Shown piece by piece: positions 47,727 through 59,819 of a DNA stretch of 64,000 nucleotides. The translations under genes and the position numbers were made by a program. Every line of letters begins with the position of its first letter. Position 1 is the first letter of the stretch. Origin of the DNA: Luscinia megarhynchos (lineage: Eukaryota; Chordata; Aves; Passeriformes; Turdidae); the NCBI GenBank assembly GCA_034336665.1, contig CM067566.1, forward strand, positions 22,729,330 to 22,793,329. The letters are read 5' to 3'. The notes beneath the pieces are model-generated. The model searched no databases, was not told the origin of the DNA, and was given only the letters and a program-made list of their open reading frames with translations.

Positions 47727-49535
47727 GTAGGGTTTAGGTAATAATTCTTGCCCCCTAAAAATGATTCTCTTTTGCTATTAAGAAAGCATGATACATGGCA
47801 ATATTAATGTGCTTTAATAACATCTATGTTTAAAAAAAGCCTAAGCTTTGTGTTGTCTTGTTTTCAAAGTACCCCAATGGAATTGTTTTTCTCTGACCTG
47901 ATAATGATTCTTGTTGCTTTCTGTCTTGCCTCCCCCCTCCCCGCTTCTTTGTAAATCTTGTAAATCTTTTTCTTTCTGTTTTGCCCTTTTTTAATAACTC
48001 TTATTGAATACTTGGTCTGACATTTTTAACTGAGATGATGATGCAAACATATATGTCACCATTGCATTGCTTTGTCATAACTATGTTGCTTTTATAATGT
48101 TAAAAATTGCCATGTTGAAATTCTAACCACAGTGATGATGTTGTCTTCAACTTCTACATGTGTGTGTGAGATCTGAGCTACCTTTTAGAAACTTCTCTAT
48201 CAGTTTGTTGGCAGCATTGCTTGAGATCAGAACACTGCTGCTTCCAGAAATGTCATTTTATGTGATTTAGCTTGAGAACTCATTTTTTCACATAGTGGAG
48301 AGTTCAAGTACTTAATGAGTGTCCATGCTGTAAAATAGATACATTTCCCACATTACTAGTTTACCCTCTAAAATTAAGCACACTGGGAATCCTTGTGTAA
48401 CAAACATTTCTTACACTACTGCTTGCTCAAACCTTATTTTTTGAATCAGCTACTCCACAGAGTATAAATAAAAGTGTTCAGTGGGGCTTTAGATAACCCT
48501 TGTCTTTCAATATGCATCAAAGATAATTAAATTCCATTATCTCATGTAATTCCTGCAATGACATTTGTGTAATTTAAACTGTAACCTAATGCTTTTTAGA
48601 ACTAAATTTCCAGAACTGTACTTAAATCAGGAATGCTGAAATTGATAGTAGAGGCTCTCTGTTCAATCTATTCACCTAAATCTGGTAAAAAAAAAAAAAA
48701 AAAAAAAAAAGAAGTAAGTTTCACTGTACATACATGGGAAAAGGATCGATACTGGGAATTTTTTTTCTGGCAGAATTAACAGTAAATAAATATAAAACCT
48801 AAATAAAGTTATGGTGTGGGGGAGAGTAGTTGAAGAAACATGTCGTGTGAACTGATTCCAAACTGGCAAATCTTGACTAGTTATGAGAATCCAGTTTAGT
48901 TTATTTTTTCCTCTTTTTCCAGCTCTTCATCAATTTAGGTTGCTGTTACCGCTGGGAAGGGAGCAATTTCTTTTGTTATTAGGAGTAAATGCCCTAATGA
49001 AACTCATAGAATGTGTTGATCTGTTGATTTTCATGCTCCAACATAGCAGAAGATAGTCCAAATAATGTGACGTGTCAAAAGCTGGATTTATGTTTTCTTT
49101 CTTCTTAATTTCTTCATGCAATAAAATGGGTTTTTTTTGTTCACAATAATTTAAGATAAAACATGAAACAATACAGAAGCACCACTTAAAATTCGGTGAA
49201 TGACACCCACCTCTTTTAATTTTGCAATTTAAATTTATATCACAGAATGTAAATTTCAATTGATTATTAGATTACAGAAACAGTAAAGCTTTTATGAAAT
49301 AGGAAGGATTTTGATGATCACAATATGCATCTTGCAAGCAATCTAGATTTTAAAAATTTGACGTTTTCAAAACAGGGAAAAATTACTATTTGTATCTAAA
49401 ATATGCATATAAGCATGGGAAAGCAAAACTCTAAATGCTTAGTGAGAGTTTTCAGAAGAATGCATGGAAGGATTGTACTGAATGCCAAGTCTCTGCTGAG
49501 GATAACTGTAACCGTTACAATTCCTGCTGTTGCAG
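47727..49535 (+). other. N4BP2: N4BP2 intron 15 (contains a 24-base A tract)
   Basis: GTAGGG donor; acceptor TTCCTGCTGTTGCAG. A run of 24 A lies at 48687-48710. No retroposed body was recognised upstream of it. Confidence 0.85.
48687..48710 (+). repeat. Poly(A) tract, 24 bases
   Basis: Twenty-four uninterrupted A residues followed by GAAG. Confidence 0.95.
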
Positions 49536-49659
49536 AGTACCAGCAGACTGGTGGTAAACCATATCTCATTGTTATCACGGGAAGAGGAAGCCATAGTCAG
49601 GGAGGAGTCGCTCGCATCAGACCAGCAGCTATCAGATACCTCACAAGCCACAACTTCAG
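49536..49659 (+). CDS. N4BP2: N4BP2 exon 16: Smr domain core
   Basis: It joins G|AG (E1722) and encodes GGKPYLIVITGRGSHSQGGV then ARIRPAAIRYLTSHNF. ITGRGSHSQGG (1735-1745) is the second Smr motif (TGRG), a glycine-rich loop involved in nucleic acid binding. It ends TTC AG|GTGAGT. Confidence 0.96.
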
Positions 49660-50376
49660 GTGAGTTTAGATTTTTGTTACTGATAATTTTTTTTTTTAAC
49701 CCACATTTAACTAACTGAAAATTGAAGTTTAGTTTTAGAATGCTGTTAAACTACTACACAGATTAGGACAGGTCTGCTGTTTCAGATTAAATTAAGTTAG
49801 TTGTTTTTTCACAAATCTGATGCACCTTGTGTAGCACCTATTAAAGGTGAGATTCTTTTCTCTGAGATAGTTTAATTCTGTGTATCCATTCAAGATTGTT
49901 AGCTTTAGTGTGAAAAGTTGTTAATCCTGCTTTTTATTGGTTCCCAGTACTTCCATTTGTGTTCAGCAGTTTATGAGGTACAGCAATTTAGTAAGTCTGA
50001 GCTGGCACCAGTGTGTTTGCTGCTTTTTATATACAGCAGTGTAGGAAGGTGAGCATGAAGGTGAGACTCAAAAACAGCCATGACTTCCCATTTCCTTCTT
50101 GGCTTCTGCGAAACAGAAGGATGAAGATCCATTTTGAAAGAAGAGGGCATGAAAGGGGAACAGGAATAGAGGAACAAAATGAATATAACCAAAAATATTG
50201 GGCAGCTTTTTCTTTTCTCAGATCTTCATCTTAGTTTCTGCTTTTTCCAGGTCTTTCACATGCACATATACATGACTGAGAACCTTACCACATTTTTATG
50301 TTTGATGAGAATTGAAGGTAATGGCATTGCATGTAGTTCACATGTTGAAGCTTCTTTTTTTTTTTTTGTTTCATAG
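49660..50376 (+). other. N4BP2: N4BP2 intron 16
   Basis: GTGAGT donor; acceptor with T13 and GTTTCATAG. Nothing else recognised. Confidence 0.85.
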
Positions 50377-50422
50377 GTTCACAGAAATAAAACCAGGCTG
50401 CCTGAAAGTCATGCTGAATTGA
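50377..50422 (+). CDS. N4BP2: N4BP2 exon 17: C-terminus and stop
   Basis: It completes R1763 and encodes FTEIKPGCLKVMLN then TGA at 50420-50422, matching the mammalian FSEIKPGCLKVMLK end. This last Smr strand closes the domain. Summed exon lengths give 1777 residues once the single extra base in exon 8 is discounted, close to the 1770 residues of human N4BP2. Confidence 0.95.
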
Positions 50423-50594
50423 AGAGTTATGGAAAGAGGAATATAGAAACTGAGGTGTCAGATGACTGGTGGGCAACAGAAAAAAGCTCCATGTTTTGAA
50501 CAACTGCACTGGTATTTTATAATCTGTTTTAAAGGACAATGTTTTATTAGCACTGGTCTTAATTTACAGCAAGTGGATTTCTCAGTATGTTTCC

Positions 50595-50600
50595 AATAAA
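50595..50600 (+). terminator. Proximal polyadenylation signal
   Basis: AATAAA 173 bases after the N4BP2 stop, with a TTTTGTGTGT GU-rich element directly downstream. Confidence 0.5.
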
Positions 50601-53600
50601 TTTTGTGTGTAATAGATCGTTTTTTGAACCTTGAAAAGGGAGATACTTAAAAGGATTTGAAATCTCAGAAATGCAGATTAAGAATTTTGCTGAGAAATAT
50701 ATGCTGTTTTTAAGGGAAGTTAAGGTACAATTTTTAATGTAACTATCTTGTTAGCATACCTAAATCTGCCTTTTGACCCTTGCACATTTTGATTGCTGTG
50801 GCTTCTGTACTTCTAAAACATATTGTACAAAGTTATTTTGTAATTCAGAACTTTGTGCTAAACCCTTCAAAAGAGCAAATGAGAAGTTAAAAATTGGGCA
50901 GCTACTGGTATTGCAAATCCAGTTACATCTGAGTGCTGAGTATTTCCAGGTTTCTTCAAAATTCTAGTGTCTTTTTAATGATTATGTTATGATGGGTTGA
51001 CCAGTTCTGTTATCCTTACTTCATTCTAAACTTCTGCAGCTATTGAAGGAATTTGCATATAAGGCCTGTGCATTAAGGCCAGCCGTGTGTTTGGTAATTT
51101 GGCAGATTTAGTGTGATCTCTTAAGGGGAAAAACACAATGCTGTTATTCAGTCTGTTCTGGACATCCACTTACTGGATTAAAATTGTTTCTTACTTCGTG
51201 GCTTTTTAAGTGCAGCAAATGCAGTACTGTTTCACTTCACAAGTGTCTGATAATGATGTCTTCATTCTCTGTGTATTGTTTGGTGATTTCCTTGTAGAAA
51301 ATATGATAATGAGACATTTTAAATGTATTTTTAACATCAAAGTGAATGATAATATTGCAATAGTAATTGCCTAACTGGAAAATCTGGGAGTACGAAAGTT
51401 ACTCTGATTTTGGTGGTGTTGCATCAGCATCTGGAAATACCCATGTAAAGAACCAAAACAACATAAAAAAAACCCCAAACAAAACCCTTCAAAAATTAAA
51501 TATAAACATCTATATTTAGGCAAGTGTTTCTAGTAAACAATCAGAACACTTTTTAAATAGAAATATCTTCTAGAACACAATGCTATTTTTATTTACATCT
51601 TTGCCTCCTGAAAGGCATATGAATTTTTGTTGTAAGGCTTTTTCAGAACAGGTGTGAGTTGTGTATTAGGAATAATATTCATAGATTAGGGGTTAATGTG
51701 AGGAGTTTTAAAATTTTTAACCACTTTGCAGTAAATTTTATCCAGGAACTACATGCACATAGAGTTTGTATATGAATCCATATGTGTGTGCAAATTCTGC
51801 AATTTGTATGCATGAGTACTAATAAACAAAGAACTTCTGTGAGAAAAGCTGTCCACAGAAATAGGTTTCACTTGAAAACATGTCTGCATAAGTTGCTGAC
51901 AGGCTGAAAGACATGATGTTTCCTGAATATATCTGTATTTACTCTAATACATACACAGTGAATACGATGCATGGTAGACTTAAAAATGAGTTTGTCGTGC
52001 TTCAACAGATACAGTACTCTTTTCCTGGTGATTTCAAGTGGAAGAATAGCTTGAGTAATACTTAATCAAAGGGACTCTTTCTATAATAATAGACTGCCAT
52101 AATAAGTTTTATATGTTTTTCTGGGTCGTTAGTTAATCTGAATTGTGTCCTTTCTCTGTTTCCTTCTCTCTGCACTGCTCTGGGAATCAGTGGGTGAAAT
52201 AGAAAAGATCTGTGGTTCCCAAATAGCACTAACAGAACTGTTTCTGACACTGCATGATATCCTATGTGGTGAAGTCTACACTCCATCCTCTGTGACAGTG
52301 CTTAAAATGGACTAAGATGTCATTTAGGCACTTGGTGTCAAGACAGTAGTTCAGACTATCAGCTGTACAGGGTTGCAAATGCTAGAATTGTCTCAGTGGA
52401 GCCAAAATCTTAGTTTTGGACCAAGGAACTTCCTTCTGTTCCTGAACAGGTTTTCCTTAGTGTTGCTGTTTATAACAAATGGAGTTGCAGCTCTCTGGGA
52501 CAACTCTTTGTAGTATAGTCCCTGTTGGTTGGCCTGGGTGGCTGTTGTGTGTTGAGCTGCTTGGGTGCCCAAGTCCTACAGAGATGTGCCTATAAACAAG
52601 GAAGTGCCAACACTTGTGGTTGTTTTGGGAGGCAGCCTGCTTCACTCAGAATATTCACACCATTCCCGACATGGACAAAGACAGATTAGATTTTAGTTCA
52701 AAAGACAAGCAGAAAAAGTTGTCGTCTTGCCCATCTGTTCATCGTAATCCAGTTGACAACTTTACCCTGGAGATGAGAAACACAATTTTTGCCTTCTTCT
52801 GGCTTAGCAAGAGGATGATGATGATTGCATGACTCTCACTTCCTCAGAAAATGCCCTGGCCAATGTGTTCAGGAATATTTTTGAAGTCACCGCTTCCTCT
52901 TTCAAAATTACCATTGCATGCTAAAAGTGCAAGCTTAAGGGGACAAAAGAGATTAAAGAATTAAAAGTGCATAAACAGTCTCTGGAAGTGGGCTAGGATT
53001 TTTCAGAAAGGAGCTGTTCCTGGAGAGCTTCAGTGTCCTTTCATATTATTTTTTCATCCCTTACTCCTATTTGGATAAAGGCATGAAAAATATTCAGGGT
53101 AAAATCAGCTTTACCCGGTGCTGAGAGAATTTTCCCTCCAATCTGTCAAAGTCAGCAGAGAAATACACAGCTCAAGAGCAGTTTGGAATATTTTTCTCCC
53201 TTCCTCCTCTGAATGCCCTGCCTGGTGTAGATTGGTCATTTACGTAGTGTGCGTTGTTTGACTACCAGCTGAACTTTGATGGAGATGATGGCTTAAAATC
53301 ATAACACTGGCAGAACCAATCTTGCCTCTGTTGAAAATAATGGCAGAGCTTCTATCAGCTTCAGCAACTCAAAATGAGGCATTGCAGTTCTGACTCAGAG
53401 AAAATAGGATGATCCTCTGAAGGATCTCAATCACGTGCTTAAAAGCTGTGCTGAGCTGGATACAGAATAGGTCAGAAGATCAGTGCACAGAGTAAAAATA
53501 GATAGAGTTTTATCAGTAAGGATCTCCATGCCTTCTACTTGCCAGTATTACAGAAAAACAACACTGGAGTTCTTGTATTTCTCTGATGGATTTTATAATG

Positions 53601-54482
53601 TATTCTAGGATGAATTATTTGAAATACAATTATTTCAAAATAGTATTTCAAAGTAGGTTATGTTTTAGAAGTTCCAGCCATTCTGATGTCTCTTGCAGTT
53701 ACATCAATGAGAATCCTGAGGTATTGTGTATCATCTTAAAATTAAAATAGTATTGCCACCAGCAGTCTGAAATAATGTGCAACTGTTAAAATACCTATTT
53801 TGTGTACCACTTTATATTCTATTCTTCAACAGCATGTGATTGTGATGAATGGTAGCCTTTAATATGTGACTTTTGTGTCTTCTTTTACAAAACATTTTAA
53901 TAGTTATGCCAGGTTTTAATTTTGGAGAATTATAGTTTTTTAATATACAAAATTAATGCTCATGCTAACATTAATGAGGGATCTTAGAATTAAAGAAAAA
54001 AGGCCAGAGGTGCAATGAAGAAAGTTGTCTGAAGCAATGTGACTTCAAAAGCATTTCAGTTGATTGTGAAAGTACTAGAGCAAAAATTTCTTTATAAAAA
54101 TATTTCAGGATACCTTGACAATACTTAATTACTTTGGCTTTTGCTTCTAATATCATGTGGTACATCCCCCCTCAAAACCCAACCAAAGCCCAACTGCCCA
54201 GGCTATTTCAGCTAAATAAACTCTTCAGAGGATTAAATCACTAGATGTGAATATGCATGTGAAAACACCTAGCATTGCAGCCACCAATTGTAAAAGCTGT
54301 TAGGACCAGTACATTGGAAGATATAAACTTATATTTTTAAATTAAAATTTAAAAATGAATTTTTTATTTGTATAAAGTTGTACTTTTGCTGTTGTTAACT
54401 ATAATTTTGTTTTTTACTGAAATAGTTTTGTAATTTGGATTTAGAATTTCTAATATGAAAAGGAATTTACAAAATCTAGTTT

Positions 54483-54488
54483 AATAAA
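54483..54488 (+). terminator. Distal polyadenylation signal candidate
   Basis: AATAAA in an AT-rich 3' UTR-like context with a TCTGTGTCTTTCC element about 25 bases downstream. The next sequence becomes less AT-rich, consistent with a gene end. Confidence 0.4.
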
Positions 54489-54510
54489 GGATTTTTCTCA
54501 CAAGTATAGC

Positions 54511-57039
54511 CTTCTGTGTCTTTCCTTGGAAAATTACGTTTCAGCTTGTATAAAATTTTTTCAAATAGTAGTCTTGGAGTTCTGCATGAAAGCCACTTGC
54601 TTGGCTTCAGGATACCATCTGTAGGGAGATGAAGCAACCATCTGCAGGCATAAAAAGGAACAGATTTGTGGCCCGAATTTCAGTGTTGCGAGTGCGAGCT
54701 GAATGCTCAAATTACTGAAAACGAGGGTCATGGTTTCAGGTTTTTTTTTTGGCCTGAAGTAGCTGAAGAGATGCTATTCCAGGCTGGTTTGCTCATGGGA
54801 GAGAGAGAGCAATAGTGTATGTCAGGGGGAGGGACAGTCTGACCACTGCAACAATGGGAGTCTGGGGGAGGGAAGAGTTCTGCAGAGACTTATTTCATTG
54901 AGCAAGAGCCCTTAGGTCAGGGGCAGTGAGAGGCAGGATCCTGAGGGAGCACAACGCTGTACTGTGGTGGATACAGAGCTACTAAGCTTGGCTTTTCCTA
55001 AGCCTGCCCTATTCTGGTCAGGTGCAGGTATTTTCCTGTGTATTGTCCTGGAAGTGTAGAATGACACCTGAGACAAAAGTGCTGGCTGGAGTCTAACCTA
55101 TTTTATTAGCTCAGTTTGAGGACAACTTGCTGTGACCTAAGATGACTCCTGCAGAATCATTTCTATGGCTTCGTTGCCTTGCAGGTTGGGTTGACTGCAG
55201 AAACAAGTCAGGCTTGTGCATTTCCACAGCAAAGCCCTAACTCAAGCTGTTCAAGAGAGCAGGGAAAACAGGTTTGGGGAACACATGAAAGTTTGGCAGA
55301 TGCTGGTTTTAAATGTGACGTGGCTGATCCTGAGCCACAGTTATTAGACCACAGCATTGCTAAAAATGTCTCATTGGTTGTGTGCTCCTTACTTACAGGA
55401 CTCCCTGCTCCTGGCAGTGTGGCTGAAGGTCCAGCCTGTCCATCCTGACTGTCCATCCTGACTCACCAGCTTCTGTTTCAATTCATGCCCTTCATTTCCT
55501 GAGTCCTGTGGTAGTCTTGAGCACCCTCTGCTTCCAGATGGGAGTTTGCTCTTCAAAAACAACTCTGGGGACTTCCAAGAGTCTCTCTCCCTATTTAAAT
55601 GAGAGTAATAGGATATTGTAGTCTTCCCTTACTTAAGAAAATTATTTGAACTTCAGGACTGAAAACTGCTTGAGACAGTTTGTCAGCTCAAATTATTGAA
55701 GCATAATTAAATGCGTTTGCTGGTGGTGGAATGTGTGAGGTAGCTTGACAATAGGTGGTGCCCTTGCCAATGGCATAGTCATGGTGGCAGCAGTTCTTTC
55801 TGTGCCCCTACCAGAGTGGAGTTGTTTGTATGACAGGTGCTAAAGGATGTTATTACACATCACGTGCTGTTCATTTCTTCCTCAGAGGGAGAACACTGCA
55901 TTTAGAGTATTATTTTGGTGAATTTTTTTCTTCTTTACAGATGGGTGGGGTAGAGTTGGTTTTCAAAATATGCTTGCTGCTCTGTGTTAGAGATGGGTAA
56001 GACAAGTTCATTTTTGCACACAGGTTTGAAGATGATAATGTCAAGGTTTCTCCATCAGCTACCCCGGGTTAGTTTTTGTAGGTTGGATGCTTGGACAGAT
56101 CAGTCTGTTTGGAGACTGACGTAAAGGCATTGTGTTTGGTGAAGTTCTGTGCCACTGTGGATGTTGCTGGTGGCACAATCTTCTTCAAAACCCTGATGGG
56201 GAAGAACCCCCTTGATGTTACTTGATTTTCTGCATCATGAGGCCTGGCTGGGTTAGCAGTGGCTTTTTATTAGTTGCCACTAACTGGTAAGCAAGTGCAT
56301 GGATCAGTGTTATTTTTGTACTATCTTGAAAAAGAGTACTCTCCTTCATAGGCATTTGTGGCTAGTCAACACACTGGCCAGGAAAGCAAGCAGTGGAAAT
56401 CCTCTGCCAGTGACACAGATTTAATCAGTTTGGTCTGTAAATGCAGAAATGGTAGCCCTGTGAAGTTGGTCTGTGGGACCAACACATGATAGTGTTTACT
56501 CCATGTCAGCTAACTCAGAAGGCATTGCCTTGGATTCCTGCCTCTAAATCAGGGTAAAAGTAGGATTCTTCACCTGTGTGCCCCTCTTGCCTTTCCAGAT
56601 TATCTCCTTTTACTGTCTCGCAGTGCCATATAGACAGATTGGGCATTTATCAAGATAGCCATGTAAAGTAGCTACTTTGATATGCTGTAGATGGCAGAAC
56701 ATTACATTGCAGGGACGATGCACTCTGGCTGGCAGGAGGCTTCCCTTTGGGAGCAGGACAGGGCACCTATGTCAGGCTCCTGTTCTGAGTCTTCTTTTGG
56801 GGTAACGTCTCCATGTTTATGGACTAGAAAGGAGAAACTAGCTGGTGAAGCAGAGAGCCTGAGCAGTGTAACTATCCCTATCTCCTTCGAAGCAGGAACA
56901 AGTGGGAAACCCACATTCAAAACAAAACCAGCGTCTGCCTTCAGATTTCTGAGTTTCCCAAGGGGAACCCCAATGGCCTCTCCCACAGCTGGGGCAGGAG
57001 GCCTGGTTTGTTTATTTTCCTGATGAGACGAATGCAGGG
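54511..57039. other. Intergenic DNA downstream of N4BP2
   Basis: More balanced base composition than the N4BP2 introns and no credible frame. It contains a short perfect tandem duplication near 55437-55462 (TGTCCATCCTGAC twice). No RHOH coding sequence was seen. Confidence 0.55.
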
Positions 57040-57420
57040 TCCGCAGCACCAAAGGGGCTGGGCACGGGAGAAGGGAGCAGGGTGTCCGTTCCCTCCGTGT
57101 GTGCTGGGCGATTCCCGCGGGCCCGGAGCCGGGAGCCGCCGGAGCAGCGGCGCTGCCCGAGGCCTGCGGCAGCAGGGAAGGGGCGGCCCCGGGGCGGCTG
57201 CAGCGGGGCTGCTAAGGGAAGAGGCTCCCTCCGCCACCTCCCTGCTGCGCACAGCCCAGCCCGGCGCCTCCTGGGCACAGCCAAAGGAGAGCCTGCCATC
57301 CCTCGGCGCTGGTTCCCGGTGCGGCGGCGGCTGCTGGCCCGGGCGGCCGCGCTGGGAGCGCCTCGGCGGGTCTGGGCCCTGGGCCGGGGCCGGGCCGCCT
57401 CAGGTGGGGGTGGTTTCACA
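57040..57420. promoter_or_regulatory. CpG island of unassigned gene
   Basis: A compact block of high GC with many CpG, standing in ordinary sequence. GC-box-like motifs and possible donors (for example CCTCAGGTGGGG near 57399) are present. Open frames on both strands reflect composition. Gene order suggests a promoter for an upstream non-coding exon of RHOH or a non-coding RNA, but no transcript structure is visible. Confidence 0.6.
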
Positions 57421-57587
57421 GAGAAAACCCGCTGGAGCCTCCTCCACGCTTACAGCAAAGCCACTGGCGTTAGTTTCGCATTAGATCCAGGTGGGGGAAG
57501 GAAGTGTGAATGTCCCCCGGGAGAGAGAAAACTGCCAAAGTCAGAGAGTTTAGAGAAACAGATGTGGGTTTGCACGTTCTGCACGTT

Positions 57588-57829
57588 CTCCCTTTGAAAA
57601 TTTAAGGAAAAAAGTTTTAAATTAGGCTCTTTTAAAACAAAATAAGCACACTTCTATGTGTTATTTATATTTCTGGTGCTAGACATAAGCAACAATTAGC
57701 TTTAATTTATAATGATCATCTAGGACAGACAAAAGGCTTGTAGGATTCAATACAGCAGATATCAATAGTGGTATCGTTTACTTCCTAAGCATTGCACACA
57801 CCACACTCTTTCAGGCAGACCAAAATCAG
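57588..57829 (+). repeat. Direct repeat, copy A
   Basis: It runs from CTCCCTTTGAAAA to GCAGACCAAAATCAG and aligns along its length with 59565-59819: shared blocks include GACATAAGCAACAATTAGCT, AAAGGCTTGTAGG, TTTACTTCCT(A/G)AGCATTGCACA and CACACT. It belongs to no family I recognise. Confidence 0.85.
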
Positions 57830-59564
57830 CTTCTGCCAGTCGGAGAGGTCTGCTCTTAGCCCCAGGTCTGCCCCTTAAGGTGGCAAATGACCTCCCAGAG
57901 TGCCAGCAAAAAAATCCATAACCAGGCAAACACAGAAAGAATCTTGTTCTTTCAATGGAGCAGATGGGTATTTTGGAAGCAGTACCTGTTTTGGGTGAAG
58001 AAGATTGAATTAGTTCTCAGACACTGGAACAGGAGGGAGGCTATTGGACACCCCAACACAGGCACTGTTCAAAGCCAGGCTGGAAAAGACCTGAAGCAAT
58101 CTGGTCTAGTAGGAGGTGTCTCTGCCCGTGGCCTGGGGGCTTGGGACAGGATGATCTTTAAGGTGCATTCTCTCTCAGAATGAGACGAGAGAGTTACGTA
58201 ACCCTCAGTGCAGTTCCTAAGCATGCTTCGCTTTCAAGAAACGGGATGTAGGTTTTCATGTTGCTCTGCAGGAAATAATTTCCCGTACATTGTCCACCAG
58301 TTCTGCACTGACATCACGGGAGGAATTGTGCTACCAGATTCTGTGTATCAGATTCCAAGAAAACGTTAAGTATGTAAATGTTAAGTTTTGTCACATAGTC
58401 CATCTTGCTGACAACCTGATCTCAAGAGAACTAGGGAAATAGTCAATTAGTAACCTCTGCACAGTGGAGTAACATCAAAGTAATAAAGAATAGTTCTGTA
58501 GTTGAGGTAGCAGAAAACAGTGGTCTCAGAAAGTGGGGAGATCTCTGCCTGCCTTCCTTCAGAAGTGTATGGGATTAATGTATGGAGTTGCATCAGTCTT
58601 GAAAAGGGGCTGGATGAATGGAGATGACTGCACCCAAGTCTTGGTGCCAAACCCAAGTCTGATCATTGTTTGCACAACTCAGTGTTTTCTGTTTTGAGTC
58701 TGAGAGATCTGTGCTGCTCAGGCATGCCCTGGCCTGAGTTGCTTTGTGCCTTCCACCCATTTCGGCACTGGGTAGCTTAGGGACAAATCCTGCAGAACAG
58801 GGGTAGTTGGAGGGATGCTCTGTGGGCACCTGAAGCATAGGGCAAGCCTGTCACTGAAGGGGAAGAGGCAATGGCATGGGAAGGGGCTCAGGAGCTGAGT
58901 TAAAAGGTGAGCTTTGTAATTCAGGAGGGAGTGGCAAGAAAGTTCACAGGGAGAGGGTGGCATTTCAAGCATGTTCCTTCATTTTGGCTTCTCTGTCATG
59001 CATGCTCCAGTCTGAGTATTCTGGAGGGCTTTGACTCAGCCTCTGAAGGCCTCTAGTTCTGCCCACACAAAGTGTCAGGAACCTGCCTCATGCTAGATTT
59101 GGGTTCCCTTATCAGCACAGACTTCAGTTTGTGCCACTTCACTACCAAACTTGAAGGGTATCTAACCCACAATATTAGGTTGATGATGAACCAAAGCCTA
59201 AACTCATTAAGGCATAGTAAATAATGTGTGAGAGTTTTGCCAAAATCCATATAGGAAGTGCTTGTGAGACTGCATTTTCATTTCCTCTTTTAGACTGGGT
59301 GCTCTCGCAGTAATGTGAAGTTACTGAGTCTGGTTTGCTTTACAGACTCCCTTAGCAGTGCTCTCTGCCATGCTGTGAGGAAGCCTCCCTTTTGCTGAGG
59401 TACCTGTTCCTGGGAAGGGAATGACTTCACCCCTAGGTTGAAATGTGTCTGGGTGCCCTACCTGATTTCCCCTATACTGCCCAGGAACTCAGGGGAAAGC
59501 AAATAGACACGTCCCAGTTTTCCCAACTCATAGCTGGCACCTTGGCCACATACATTTTTCCTGC
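57830..59564. other. Interval between the direct repeats
   Basis: About 1.7 kb containing a CR1 3' end (58018-58183) and otherwise unrecognised sequence. No retroviral or transposase reading frame is present. Confidence 0.55.
58018..58183 (+). mobile_element. CR1 LINE 3' end
   Basis: ACTGGAACAGGAGGGAGGCT, CACTGTTCAAAGCCAGGCTGG, TCTAGTAGGAGGTGTCTCTG and GGATGATCTTTAAGGTGCATT follow the CR1 3' consensus in order and in sense orientation. Severely 5'-truncated. Confidence 0.88.
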
Positions 59565-59819
59565 CTCCCTTTGAAAATGATATTAAAAAAGAATTAGGCT
59601 CTTTTTTTTCACAAAATAAACATATTTTTTCCTTGTGTTTTGTTTATATATCTGGTGCACTAGCTAGACATAAGCAACAATTAGCTTTATTTTGTGTAAT
59701 TTAATGATTATCTAGGATGGGAGAAAGGCTTGTAGGGTTAAATACAGTGGATATTAAGAGTCATGGTTTACTTCCTGAGCATTGCACATACCACACTATC
59801 CAAGGCAGACCAAAATCAG
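59565..59819 (+). repeat. Direct repeat, copy B
   Basis: Second copy of the 57588-57829 repeat, about 1.98 kb downstream in the same orientation, with small indels and scattered substitutions throughout. Confidence 0.85.

Larger units (their letters stand above)
50423..54510 (+). other. N4BP2: N4BP2 3' UTR (end inferred)
   Basis: No reading frame or intron is apparent after the stop. Two polyadenylation signals stand out: AATAAA at 50595-50600, followed at once by TTTTGTGTGT, and AATAAA at 54483-54488, followed by CACAAGTATAGCC and a CTGTGTCTTT element. The first would give a UTR of about 0.2 kb, the second about 4.1 kb. Other AATAAA hexamers (for example near 51822 and 54215) lack as clear a downstream U/GU element. 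Confidence 0.5.

Noticed and set aside
48687..48710. Poly(A) tract as the tail of a retroposed gene
   Set aside because: No gene-like or SINE-like body precedes it and no target-site duplication was found.
57012..57597. Frames of 103-171 residues at the 57-kb CpG island
   Set aside because: Both strands are open over the same interval with Pro/Arg/Ala-rich composition and no conserved motif.
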